Below, piece after piece: positions 27,436-34,654 of a stretch of DNA of 64,000 nt. How positions within the stretch are numbered: the stretch's first letter is position 1; every line of letters begins with the position of its first letter. The notes beneath the pieces are model-generated. The model worked only from the letters and a program-made list of their open reading frames with translations, searched no databases and was not told where the DNA came from. Origin of the DNA: DASRAU01 sp035638075 (GTDB lineage Bacteria; Acidobacteriota; Polarisedimenticolia; Gp22-AA2); assembly GCA_035638075.1 (NCBI GenBank), contig DASRAU010000016.1:62001-126000 (forward strand), read 5' to 3'. The position numbers and the translations under genes are program-made.

Positions 27436-27743
27436 CCGGACACCCGCTGGCGCACCAGCCAGCCGAGCAGATCGCTGCGCAGGTAGCGCAGCGACGACGT
27501 CTTTCCTTCGCCGATACGGTAGGCGGGGATCACCTGCCGCCGGGTCAGCTCGTGGAGCTTGGTCCGGCCGATGCGCAGGAAGGCGCGCGCCTCCCGGCTG
27601 GTCAGGATGCGCTCGTCGCTCCCCGCCGCCGGCAAAGCACCCGGCCGTTCCGGGCCGGACGGGGACGCTTTCGTCCTCGCTGTGCCGTTTTGGCCCGCAC
27701 CATCGCCGGGGTGCACCGCCACGGTTCGTCTTGTCCGGCTCAT
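27432..27743 (-). CDS. Small HTH_17 (excisionase/MerR-like) DNA-binding protein
   Basis: A 103-residue protein. The first 42 residues are polar and disordered. Residues 46-100 form a winged-helix HTH_17 domain (ILTSREARAFLRIGRTKLHE, then the wing with YRIGEGKTSSLRYLR and DLLGWLV). It lies inside the polysaccharide operon, 16 bases after the sugar transferase stop, and its stop overlaps the next ATG (ATGA). Such domains bind DNA in excisionases and small regulators. Control of the operon promoter at 29.6 kb is an attractive inference, since a dyad sits there. There is no integrase nearby, so an excisionase role is unlikely. Confidence 0.78.
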   Translation of the reverse strand: MSRTRRTVAVHPGDGAGQNGTARTKASPSGPERPGALPAAGSDERILTSREARAFLRIGRTKLHELTRRQVIPAYRIGEGKTSSLRYLRSDLLGWLVRQRVSG

Positions 27744-27759
27744 GGGCGAAAAAAAGATC

Positions 27760-29490
27760 CTAGAGGCCCTTGGCGAGGGCGAGGATGGTCCGCACGACGA
27801 TCTTCAGATCGAGGAAGAACGACTGGGTCCGGACGTAGCGCAGATCGTGCTGGATCCAGTCCTGGAAGCGACCCTTCTCACGCGACGACACCTGCCACAA
27901 CCCGGTGAGGCCCGGCTTGACGCGCAGGCGCGCTTCGCGCCAGGCGGGGCTGAGGCGCATCTCCGCGTCCTGCAGCGGGCGCGGGCCGACCACGCTCATG
28001 TCGCCGCGCAGCACGTTCCAGAGCTGCGGCAGCTCGTCCAGGCTGTAGCGCCGGAGGAACCGGCCGACACGCGTGAAACGCGGGTCGTTGGAGATCTTGA
28101 ACACCGGCCCGTCCATTTCGTTGCGCTCGCGCAGACCCTGGCGCATCTTCTCGGCGTCGGGACGCATCGATCGGAACTTCAGCATGGTGAAGGGCCGTCC
28201 ATCCCGGCCGCACCGCCTCTGCCGGAACAGGATCGGGAGGCCGGAATCCCACGCCGTGGTGATCGCCACCACCAGCATGATCGGCAGCGCGGCGACCAGG
28301 GCCAGCGAGGCGAAAACGATGTCGAAGGCGCGCTTGATCGCCGAGTAGCCGCGGCGGCGCACGCCGAGGCCGAGAAAGCGCTCGAACGGCAGCGAGGCGA
28401 CGACGATCTTCAGGTCGCGCTCGACCAGGTTCAGGTCGCCGACCGACAGCGGCTGCGAGGTGGCGAGGCTGTCCTTCAGCACCGCTCCCTCGCCGACGCG
28501 CAGGCCGTCCGCGAGGATGGAGCGCTCGACGCGGGCGCGAGCCCCGACCGAGACCTCTTCGCCGATGACCGTCTCGCGCAGGTGGGCCCCCTCGCCGATC
28601 TCCGAGCCGCGCCCGATGACGAGCGGACCGACGAGCCGCGCTCCCGAGCCGACCACGACGCCCGGCCCGAGCACGACCGGACCGACGACGATGACATCCG
28701 GCGGCAGGTCGACGACGCCCTGCACCCACATGCCGTCCGCCAGCTCCTCGCCGAGGCGCGACGAGCCGGTGCGGCCGTTGCAGAGATCGAAGTGCGCCAG
28801 CAGGTAGTCCTCGGCGCTGTTCAGCTCGCGCAGGTAGCCCGCGAGCGGGTGCGTGTGCACGGGCCGGCCGCCCGCGAGGAGCTTCGGCAGGAACTGCTCC
28901 TTCAGGTCGTAGTACACGCCCGACGGGATCTGCTTCAGGCTCGCCCGGTCGAACAGGTAGATCCCGGCCATGCGGTAGGCGGTCTCGGCGGGGCCGGGTT
29001 CGTAGTCCACCTCGAGCCCGCGCAGTCCGCCATCCTGCCCGAGGTGCAGCCGCTCGCGCTGCGGCCGCGGATTGGAGGCGCCGTGCACCGGCACGACGCC
29101 GACGGTGGCGGCCGCCCCGGCTTCCCGGTGCGAGCGCATCATCTGGCGCAGGTCCACGGCCATGAGGAGATTGGCGTTGACCACCAGCAGCGGGTCGCTG
29201 GGCTCGGCCTCGAGCGCCGCCCGCAGGCAGCCGGCGGTGCCGAGCGGGGCCGGCTCTTTCAGGTACGACAGATGGACGCCGAGACCCGAGCCGTCGCCGA
29301 GCAGACGGCGGTAGTGCTGCTCGTCGCCGTTGACGGTGATCGCGACGCGCCGGAATCCGGAATCCCGCAGCGCCTCGATCATGTAGGCGAGACCAGGACG
29401 ATTGACGATGGGAAGGAGATGCTTCGGTCGCCGGGCCGTGAGCGGATTGAGATCCGTCCCATGGCCGGCGGCCAGGATCAACGCGTCCAT
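27760..29490 (-). CDS. Nucleotidyltransferase / hexapeptide / initiating sugar-phosphate transferase fusion
   Basis: A 576-residue three-part protein. Residues 1-230 are a sugar-nucleotidyltransferase domain, with the start motif LILAAGHGTDLNPLT (normally GxGTRL) and RPKHLLPIV. Residues 240-345 are a left-handed beta-helix of hexapeptide repeats (VIVVGPVVLGPGVVVGSGA). Residues 385-576 are a bacterial sugar transferase (polyprenyl-phosphate glycosyl-1-phosphate transferase) with one membrane helix, LKFRSMRPDAEK, SLDELPQLWNVLRGDMSVVG and KPGLTGLWQVS. The last part starts repeat-unit synthesis on undecaprenyl phosphate. ATG 29490 is the first start that gives a complete nucleotidyltransferase fold. 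Replacement of the conserved Arg by Asp may disable or alter the first domain. A promoter lies about 120 bases upstream. Confidence 0.92.
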   Translation of the reverse strand: MDALILAAGHGTDLNPLTARRPKHLLPIVNRPGLAYMIEALRDSGFRRVAITVNGDEQHYRRLLGDGSGLGVHLSYLKEPAPLGTAGCLRAALEAEPSDPLLVVNANLLMAVDLRQMMRSHREAGAAATVGVVPVHGASNPRPQRERLHLGQDGGLRGLEVDYEPGPAETAYRMAGIYLFDRASLKQIPSGVYYDLKEQFLPKLLAGGRPVHTHPLAGYLRELNSAEDYLLAHFDLCNGRTGSSRLGEELADGMWVQGVVDLPPDVIVVGPVVLGPGVVVGSGARLVGPLVIGRGSEIGEGAHLRETVIGEEVSVGARARVERSILADGLRVGEGAVLKDSLATSQPLSVGDLNLVERDLKIVVASLPFERFLGLGVRRRGYSAIKRAFDIVFASLALVAALPIMLVVAITTAWDSGLPILFRQRRCGRDGRPFTMLKFRSMRPDAEKMRQGLRERNEMDGPVFKISNDPRFTRVGRFLRRYSLDELPQLWNVLRGDMSVVGPRPLQDAEMRLSPAWREARLRVKPGLTGLWQVSSREKGRFQDWIQHDLRYVRTQSFFLDLKIVVRTILALAKGL

Positions 29491-29618
29491 CTGTGCCCAA
29501 CCCCCGCTTCTCACCCAGACCGCGCGGGCCCCCACGCAGGAACTGACCGGTCCCGGCGGCCTGCGGCCATCCGGTCCGCGCCCCTGCACCCGCCATTACT
29601 GGGGTGAGAAGTGGCCGT

Positions 29619-29646
29619 AATATATGACGAAATGCCATTCTGACAA
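29619..29646 (-). promoter_or_regulatory. Promoter of the minus-strand polysaccharide operon
   Basis: On the minus strand, TTGTCA (29646-29641) and TATATT (29624-29619) are 16 bases apart in an AT-rich island within very GC-rich DNA. Transcription would start near 29612, leaving a leader of about 120 bases before ATG 29490. This would drive the coupled genes down to 16583. Confidence 0.7.
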
Positions 29647-29673
29647 CACCCAAACTTGTAAGTGGAATTTCGT
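29627..29673. repeat. Dyad repeat overlapping the operon promoter (candidate operator)
   Basis: ACGAAATGCCA at 29627-29637 is mirrored by TGGAATTTCGT at 29663-29673, whose reverse complement is ACGAAATTCCA (10 of 11 identical). The inner arm lies between the -10 and -35 boxes, the outer arm upstream of the -35. Centres are 36 bases apart. This is the arrangement of a regulator binding site; the regulator is unknown. Confidence 0.55.
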
Positions 29674-29740
29674 GTTCGGATTCAGCCTTTCCCTGAACCG
29701 GCACCGTGCGGAGACCGCCGAGCTGTTCCGGCGGATCCGT

Positions 29741-31081
29741 TCAGGTGGTCGGACGAGCCGGGCGCGGAGGGGGGGCGGGGGGCGTGTAGCGCAGCCCCAC
29801 GGAGCCTTCCATGAAGTGCAGGTCGTTGATCTCGCCCCCGCCGGCGGACTCCTGCTGGTGCAGGTAGCCGGCGGTCGCCGAGAGGGCGATCCCGGTGCGC
29901 CACTGCCGGCCGATGGAGACGTCGGCGTGGTAGCCGTAGAGCGTGTCGCCCCCCTGGGTCACCGTCACGGTTCCGTTCTGGAGCAGCGCTTCGTTCAGGG
30001 GCCGGCGACGCAGCGTGCTGCCGGAGGTTCCGAAGAACCAGCCCTGGGCGGAAGTGACGTTGTAATTCACGCTGACCGACTGGCTCTGCTCGCTCGTGGT
30101 CAGGCCGCCGCCGCTGCTGTATCCGAGGATGTAGGCGAGACGGAGCGCCTTGCGGATCCATTGCCAGGTACCGGCGAGATCGGCGGTCGGCTTGAGGACG
30201 TTGTCCACTCCCTGTCCGCTCGCCCGGTAGGCCCCGGCCGAGCCGGACAGATCGAAGGTTCCCGGGTGCCGCAGGCTCCAGCTGACGCCCAGGTTGAAGA
30301 ACTGGTCGTAGGCGCCGCTCTCGATGGCCGTCTCGTCCTGGCTGAAACGGTAGCGGTCGCCCTTGATCCTTCCGCCCAGCGTCTGCGACCGCCCCAGCGG
30401 GAGGTCGTACTGCGCCTGGAGGCCCACCTGCTCCGAGTCGATGAATCCGCCGCCGCCGACCGCCGGGGTGTCGCCCCCGTAGGACTCGGATCGAGCCAGG
30501 GCTCCCAGCTGGAACGTGTGCAGAGCGACCGGGTGAAAGGTCCAGTGCGGCTCGAAGTCCCAGACGGTTCTCTCGGTGCGCGCGGTGACCGGCTGACCCG
30601 GTCCGCCCCCGGCGCCCGCGAGGTCGGCGAACCCGACCTGCCGGCTGCTCAGCGAGAAACCCTGGCGGATCTGGAACTCCGATCGCTCCCCCGGCCGCAC
30701 CAGCCAGCGCGCGGACTCATGGTGATCGAGGTGGTCGAACTCGGTGAACTGCGCGTACTTCAGGAGCTCGGGGGTGTAGCCGAAGGCGCTCTCGGACCGG
30801 GGCGTGCGGAAGCGCATCTCGGCGGTGGCCGTCAGGCTGCTGATGACGTCGTCCTCGCCGCCCTCGCCGCCGATGCGCTGTACGTTCTGGGAATAGATCT
30901 CCCGCAGCTCGGTGTTCCAGACGAAGTCTCCCTCCGCGGCGAGCGACGGGCCGGCGGTCGCGGCGCCGACCAGGAGGGTCAGGCCGAGAGCGGGAATCGG
31001 GACGCCCGTCCGGCCGCGCCGTCGAACCGGCCGGGCAGGGATCCTGCTGGACCCGGCGTCAGCGGACGACGACGGTGTCAC
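29741..31081 (-). CDS. Outer-membrane beta-barrel protein, probable polysaccharide pore partner
   Basis: A 446-residue exported protein. After an arginine-rich leader and hydrophobic core (IPALGLTLLVGAATAGPSLA) the rest is made of alternating-hydrophobicity strands ending in aromatic residues (for example RLAYILGYSSGG, VSVNYNVTSAQGWFF, LSATAGYLHQQE), typical of a 16-18 strand barrel. The C-terminal strand is GSVGLRYTPP, followed by a proline-rich tail. The GTG start at 31081 overlaps the Wza-like gene by 23 bases, implying coupled translation. It resembles the barrels associated with exosortase-type loci and the WzpX/WzpS/WzpB barrels of Myxococcus xanthus that pair with short OPX proteins. 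The latter parallel is inferred from gene order and size. Confidence 0.75.
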   Translation of the reverse strand: MTPSSSADAGSSRIPARPVRRRGRTGVPIPALGLTLLVGAATAGPSLAAEGDFVWNTELREIYSQNVQRIGGEGGEDDVISSLTATAEMRFRTPRSESAFGYTPELLKYAQFTEFDHLDHHESARWLVRPGERSEFQIRQGFSLSSRQVGFADLAGAGGGPGQPVTARTERTVWDFEPHWTFHPVALHTFQLGALARSESYGGDTPAVGGGGFIDSEQVGLQAQYDLPLGRSQTLGGRIKGDRYRFSQDETAIESGAYDQFFNLGVSWSLRHPGTFDLSGSAGAYRASGQGVDNVLKPTADLAGTWQWIRKALRLAYILGYSSGGGLTTSEQSQSVSVNYNVTSAQGWFFGTSGSTLRRRPLNEALLQNGTVTVTQGGDTLYGYHADVSIGRQWRTGIALSATAGYLHQQESAGGGEINDLHFMEGSVGLRYTPPAPPPRPARPTT

Positions 31082-31733
31082 CCGGTTCCAGCATCAGGTT
31101 GTCTTCGGGTTTCCGGCCGCCGACGATTTCACGGTAGGAGAGCTCGATGACCTTCTCCCCCGTGGCGGTCTTGCGGTACAGGACGATGCTGCCGCGCCCG
31201 CCGTACGGGGTAAGGCCGCCGACCAGGGAGATCCCCTGGAGGAGCCGCACCGGCGATCGCAGCAGGATCGGCCCCGGCTTCAGGACCTCGCCCAGGTAGT
31301 AGGCCTTCAGGCTGTTGACCTCGCGCACGATGACGGTGACGGACGGATTGCTCAGGAACTCCTTGAGACGTCGCTGGATGTCCAGCGCCAGCTCCTTCGG
31401 GGTCTTGCCGGCCGCGTCGATGTCCTGGATCAGCGGCAGCGAGATGCGTCCGTCCGGTCGGACCGGCACCTCCCGGGTCAGGTCGGGGTCGCGCCAGACG
31501 GAGATGGCGAGAATGTCCTCGACTCCGATCCGGTACTCCGAGTCCTCCGGCGGGGCCGCTTTCGCCTCGGCGGGGGGCCGGGCGGCCTCGGTCGCCGGTT
31601 TGGTCTCCGCGGCCGGGGGCTGCGGCGGGGGGTCGGCCGCCGGAACCACGGGGACGAGCCCGCCCAGGACCGCCAGGACCGGAAGGATGCCCACCCGCAC
31701 CAGGGCCGTCGGACCGAACACCGGTTTCGTCAT
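31059..31733 (-). CDS. Short Wza-like polysaccharide export (OPX) protein
   Basis: A 224-residue exported protein. Signal peptide (residues 1-33, ending VVPAAD), a Pro/Ala-rich linker (34-64), a Poly_export domain (65-145: YRIGVEDILAISVWRDPDLT, VRPDGRISLPLI) and one SLBB domain (about 146-215: YYLGEVLKPGPILL, SLVGGLTPYG). It ends at DTVVVR, so it lacks the extra SLBB domains and the C-terminal outer-membrane helix of Escherichia coli Wza (about 380 residues). No lipobox Cys is present. It should be a periplasmic ring protein that needs another outer-membrane pore, probably the overlapping downstream barrel. ATG 31733 is the first start giving a normal signal peptide. Confidence 0.9.
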   Translation of the reverse strand: MTKPVFGPTALVRVGILPVLAVLGGLVPVVPAADPPPQPPAAETKPATEAARPPAEAKAAPPEDSEYRIGVEDILAISVWRDPDLTREVPVRPDGRISLPLIQDIDAAGKTPKELALDIQRRLKEFLSNPSVTVIVREVNSLKAYYLGEVLKPGPILLRSPVRLLQGISLVGGLTPYGGRGSIVLYRKTATGEKVIELSYREIVGGRKPEDNLMLEPGDTVVVR

Positions 31734-31804
31734 CGCTCTCCGCGTCCTCTGCCGCCACGGTCGCAGCGGCTCTGCCGTCCGTATCGTCGCGAGCCGGCGG
31801 CGGG

Positions 31805-31810
31805 AATATA
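31805..31810 (-). promoter_or_regulatory. Candidate -10 element of the wza-like/barrel operon
   Basis: TATATT on the minus strand, 71 bases before ATG 31733, in a 217-base divergent intergenic region. No clear -35 was found at the right distance. Confidence 0.45.
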
Positions 31811-31885
31811 GTACCGAAGCGATTGCGCGCGCACCCGGGATTCGGTGCACACGCAGCACGAACCGCGTCCGGACCGGGTCCGTTG

Positions 31886-31914
31886 TTGACAGGGATCGGC
31901 CGTGGTGCTATCTA
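31886..31914 (+). promoter_or_regulatory. Promoter of the small secreted CPIC protein
   Basis: TTGACA at 31886-31891 and TATCTA at 31909-31914 with a 17-base spacer. Transcription would start near 31921, giving a 30-base leader that contains the AAAGGAGG ribosome-binding site. Confidence 0.7.
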
Positions 31915-31950
31915 GGCGCAGGTGGTCACACTGGGAAAGGAGGTCTTCTC

Positions 31951-32415
31951 ATGAAAAGTCCGATCCGGAGCGGCATGGCACTGGCCGTGGCGCTGGGGGT
32001 CGTGGCGCTCATCCCGGTCGTTGCGGGAGAGAGCCAGGGGGATCGTGTGCAGGTCACGAAGCCCGGCGTCGTGTTCCACAAGGTTGGCTCGGATGACATC
32101 CGCGGCCACGGCGTGGAAAAGTCGATCGACGGTGCGCTCGAGGCCGGTTACACGCCCTGTCCGATCTGCTTCGCCAAGGAAATCCAGTCGGCGAAGACAG
32201 GTGGTTTCGTGAAGCCCGGCGCGGCGGCAGCGGTCTCGACCGGCGCGGCCGACTCGATTCCCGCGCCACCCGTCAGCACCGTCACTCAGCCGTTCGGGCT
32301 GCGTTTCGCGAGTGATTACACCCGCGGCCCGAAGGACACCGTGCGCAACCCGTACGACGAGCTGTACACGGTGGTGCAGGGGCGGGCGGAGCAGGGCGCG
32401 TACAGCAACAGGTAA
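31951..32415 (+). CDS. Secreted protein with an Ada_Zn-like CPIC motif
   Basis: A 154-residue exported protein. ATG 31951 has the strongest ribosome-binding site in the window (AAAGGAGG, 7 bases upstream) and a consensus-like promoter, so it may be highly expressed. A signal peptide (residues 1-25, cut near VVAGES) is followed by VFHKVGSDDI and KSIDGALEAGYTPCPICF (residues about 56-73). This pattern, FH..GC then a helix and GY.PC..C, is known from small Ada-type zinc-binding modules attached to nucleases and other proteins, but the first Cys is Ser here. The C-terminal half is Ala/Ser/Pro-rich, then polar. Function unknown. It stands alone between divergent and convergent neighbours. Confidence 0.75.
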   Translation: MKSPIRSGMALAVALGVVALIPVVAGESQGDRVQVTKPGVVFHKVGSDDIRGHGVEKSIDGALEAGYTPCPICFAKEIQSAKTGGFVKPGAAAAVSTGAADSIPAPPVSTVTQPFGLRFASDYTRGPKDTVRNPYDELYTVVQGRAEQGAYSNR

Positions 32416-32466
32416 GAAGGACCGAGCCGGGCGCGATCGGCCGGGTCGCGCCCGCAGAAGTCCTTC
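32416..32466. terminator. Bidirectional hairpin between convergent genes
   Basis: Two nested stems: GAAGGAC/GTCCTTC (32416-32422 with 32460-32466) and GGGCGCGA/TCGCGCCC (32429-32436 with 32446-32453). It begins right after the stop of the plus-strand gene and ends 5 bases before the stop of the minus-strand gene. It has no long T-tract. Confidence 0.6.
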
Positions 32467-32470
32467 CCGA

Positions 32471-33214
32471 CTACCGAACGCGTGTCCTGGTGAGGCGGGC
32501 CACCAGGACCGCGTCGTAGATGCTCAGGAGCCACAGCAGCGCCGTGGCCCCGAGCGTGATCTGTCCCCCCTGGATCACGGCCCGCAGCAGCGTCTGGTTC
32601 GGATCGAGGTCGGAGACGACCCGGTAGAGCGGCGTCATGAAGTAGAACGCCAGCAGCCAGCCCTGCGTCAGGAAGGCGAACAGGAAGAACAGCCCCTTCA
32701 TTCGCTGCCCGTTCAGGATCTGCCCCCACCCCGGCACCACCAGTGACGCCGTCCCCGACAGCCACCAGCGTCTCAATCCTGTGAACACGCCCCGCTGGCG
32801 CTCCGCGCTGCGGTACGCCTGCGAGACGTTGAACAGCCACAGGAAGATGAACCAGAAGTCGAGCGCGGCGCACGCCAGGAGCATCTCCCACTCGCTGACG
32901 AAGAACAGGTGCGCCAGCCGCCGCAGGCTTCCCCAGGTCATGCAGACGAGATAGTGGAGCGCGGCGATCTGCCCCTGCCACAGCATCAGCAGCACCGCCA
33001 GGTCGCGGTCGCCGTTGAGGAGCTGGCCGGTTCCCCACATCCACATCGACAGGGTCGCCGACGCCGCCGGACGCGCCGAGGTTTTTCCGTTGGCCGCGGC
33101 CGGACGCGGTTCGTCGAACACGGTCGACCCCGCGGGAACTCCCGCCGGGCGCGAACCGGTGCGCTTCATGACCGCATCGCCGTCGATCAGGAAAATCTCG
33201 TTCGTGCGTGCCAT
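32471..33214 (-). CDS. Membrane protein with two GxGQxLNG (TM2/DUF5683-like) units
   Basis: A 247-residue protein. A polar N-terminus of about 50 residues (MARTNEIFLIDGDAVMKRTG) is followed by two copies of a membrane unit, each beginning with a small-residue turn: WGTGQLLNGDRDLAVLLML near residue 58 and PGWGQILNGQRMKGLFFLF near residue 160. Each is followed by two or more hydrophobic helices. The G-x-G-Q-x-x-N-G and K/R-G/A pattern is that of TM2-type and DUF5683-type domains, whose role is unknown. ATG 33214 is chosen since upstream residues look non-coding. No operon partner; it runs towards the small secreted protein gene. Confidence 0.7.
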   Translation of the reverse strand: MARTNEIFLIDGDAVMKRTGSRPAGVPAGSTVFDEPRPAAANGKTSARPAASATLSMWMWGTGQLLNGDRDLAVLLMLWQGQIAALHYLVCMTWGSLRRLAHLFFVSEWEMLLACAALDFWFIFLWLFNVSQAYRSAERQRGVFTGLRRWWLSGTASLVVPGWGQILNGQRMKGLFFLFAFLTQGWLLAFYFMTPLYRVVSDLDPNQTLLRAVIQGGQITLGATALLWLLSIYDAVLVARLTRTRVR

Positions 33215-33378
33215 CCCCTGCCCTCCGGGCCACGCAGTGCCCGGCTCCGGTCGAGCAACCTGCGTACCACGATGGCCGGCGAATTCAGGCGCAAAGGCGA
33301 GGGGTGGATCGGAAGGCCGTGACGATTCGGTCACCCGGGTCACGGAACCGTAGGACAGGCAGGGACTCCCGTGGTCTT

Positions 33379-34389
33379 CTAGTCGCGATCGAACAGGGCG
33401 GCGACGGCGCGGACGCTCTTCACCAGCGCGGCGAAATCCGCGGGGAGGATCGCCTGCGGACCGTCGCTCAGGGCCTTGTGCGGCTCATGGTGCACCTCGA
33501 CCATGATCCCGTCGGCCCCCGCGGCGATGGCCGCGCACGACAGCGGGCGCACCTTGTCGCGCCGTCCCGTGCCGTGGCTCGGGTCCACGAGGATCGGCAG
33601 GTGGCTGAGCGCCTTGACGCTCGGGATGATCGCCAGGTCGAGGGTGTTGCGGGAGTGGTCGGCGAAGGTGCGCACGCCGCGCTCGCACAGGAAGACGCGG
33701 TAGTTGCCCTCCGAGACGATGTACTCGGCCGCCATCAGCAGTTCCTCGAGCGTCGCCGACAGTCCGCGCTTGAGGAAGATCGGCAGCCGCGCCCGTCCCG
33801 CCCGCTTCAGGAGGGAGAAGTTCTGCATGTTGCGCGCGCCGATCTGGGCGGCGTCGGCGTAGTCCTCCACCATCGCCATCGACTCCTCGTCCACCGCTTC
33901 CGTGATCATCGGCAGCCCGGTCTCCTGCCGGGCGCGCGCCATGATCTTCAACCCCTCGAGCCCGAGCCCCTGGAAGGAGTAGGGCGAGGTGCGCGGCTTG
34001 AAGGCGCCCCCGCGAAAGAAATCGGCGCCCGCCTCGGCGACCGCGGCGGCGATGGTGCGCGTCTGGGTCTCCGACTCGATGGCGCAGGGGCCGGCGATGA
34101 CCGCGATGTGCCGGCCGCCGATCGGCCGTCCGCCGACGTCGATCACCGAGTCGGCCGGCTTCACCTCGCGGCTGACCAGCTTGTACGGGCGGGTGACCCG
34201 GATGGCCTCCTTGACCCCCGGCAGGCCCTCGAATTCGGCCGGGTCGATGGGGCCGGCATTGCCGGTGATCCCGATGGCGGTGCGCTCCGACCCGGGAATC
34301 GGGTTCGCCCGGAACCCGAGCGCGCGGATGCGCTCCTCGACCTCGCGCACCTGCGCCTCGGTCGCATCCACTTTCATGACGATCAACAC
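33379..34389 (-). CDS. aroF: 3-deoxy-7-phosphoheptulonate (DAHP) synthase
   Basis: A 336-residue DAHP synthase of the short AroA-I-beta type, as in Thermotoga maritima. Residues 1-70 form a ferredoxin-like regulatory domain (VLIVMKVDATEAQVREVEER) that mediates feedback inhibition in that group. The catalytic barrel has IAVIAGPCAIES near 95, GGAFKPRTSPYSFQGLG, LPMITEAVD, FLKRGLSATLEEL and VDPSHGTGRRDKV with the metal and phosphate ligands. It condenses phosphoenolpyruvate and erythrose 4-phosphate, the first step of aromatic amino acid synthesis. GTG 34389 is preferred, with a GGAGAGGG stretch upstream; ATG 34377 is an alternative. It stands alone, divergent from tRNA-Val. Confidence 0.95.
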   Translation of the reverse strand: MLIVMKVDATEAQVREVEERIRALGFRANPIPGSERTAIGITGNAGPIDPAEFEGLPGVKEAIRVTRPYKLVSREVKPADSVIDVGGRPIGGRHIAVIAGPCAIESETQTRTIAAAVAEAGADFFRGGAFKPRTSPYSFQGLGLEGLKIMARARQETGLPMITEAVDEESMAMVEDYADAAQIGARNMQNFSLLKRAGRARLPIFLKRGLSATLEELLMAAEYIVSEGNYRVFLCERGVRTFADHSRNTLDLAIIPSVKALSHLPILVDPSHGTGRRDKVRPLSCAAIAAGADGIMVEVHHEPHKALSDGPQAILPADFAALVKSVRAVAALFDRD

Positions 34390-34415
34390 GGTTCCCTCTC
34401 CGCCCGGAAGAGGCG

Positions 34416-34421
34416 ATGATA
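34416..34421 (-). promoter_or_regulatory. Candidate -10 element of aroF
   Basis: TATCAT on the minus strand, 26 bases before the GTG start at 34389. A TTGCGC box lies 15 bases further upstream, a short spacer, so the -35 is doubtful. Confidence 0.4.
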
Positions 34422-34461
34422 CCAGCCCGGACGGCCGCGCAACCGGCTCTCTTTTCAACAG

Positions 34462-34491
34462 TTGACACGGCCGCGACGGGGATCCTAGACT
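34462..34491 (+). promoter_or_regulatory. Promoter of tRNA-Val and probably the thrS operon
   Basis: A perfect TTGACA at 34462-34467 and TAGACT at 34486-34491, 18 bases apart. Transcription would start near 34498, about 50 bases before the tRNA. As no other promoter is seen before thrS, it may also serve the translation genes downstream. Confidence 0.7.
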
Positions 34492-34547
34492 ACGCGCTTC
34501 GCAGAACAACGAAGGCCGCCTCCGCGGCTTTCCTGGACACGAGGTGC

Positions 34548-34622
34548 AGGCGCGTAGCTCAGGGGGAGAGCGCTACCTTGACACGGTAGAAGTCAGCGGT
34601 TCAAATCCGCTCGCGCCTACCA
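34548..34622 (+). tRNA. tRNA-Val (anticodon GAC)
   Basis: A complete 75-base cloverleaf. The 7-bp acceptor stem pairs AGGCGCG with CGCGCCT, the anticodon stem is CTACC/GGTAG around loop TTGACAC (anticodon GAC, reading GUC/GUU), and the T-arm is AGCGG-TTCAAAT-CCGCT. The 3' CCA is encoded. Confidence 0.97.
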
Positions 34623-34654
34623 CCCCCGGCCGCCCCCTCCCGGGGCCCGCCGCC

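Noticed and set aside
27432..27743. Excisionase of a mobile element
   Set aside because: No integrase, attachment site or phage gene is nearby and the gene is coupled to glycan genes on both sides.
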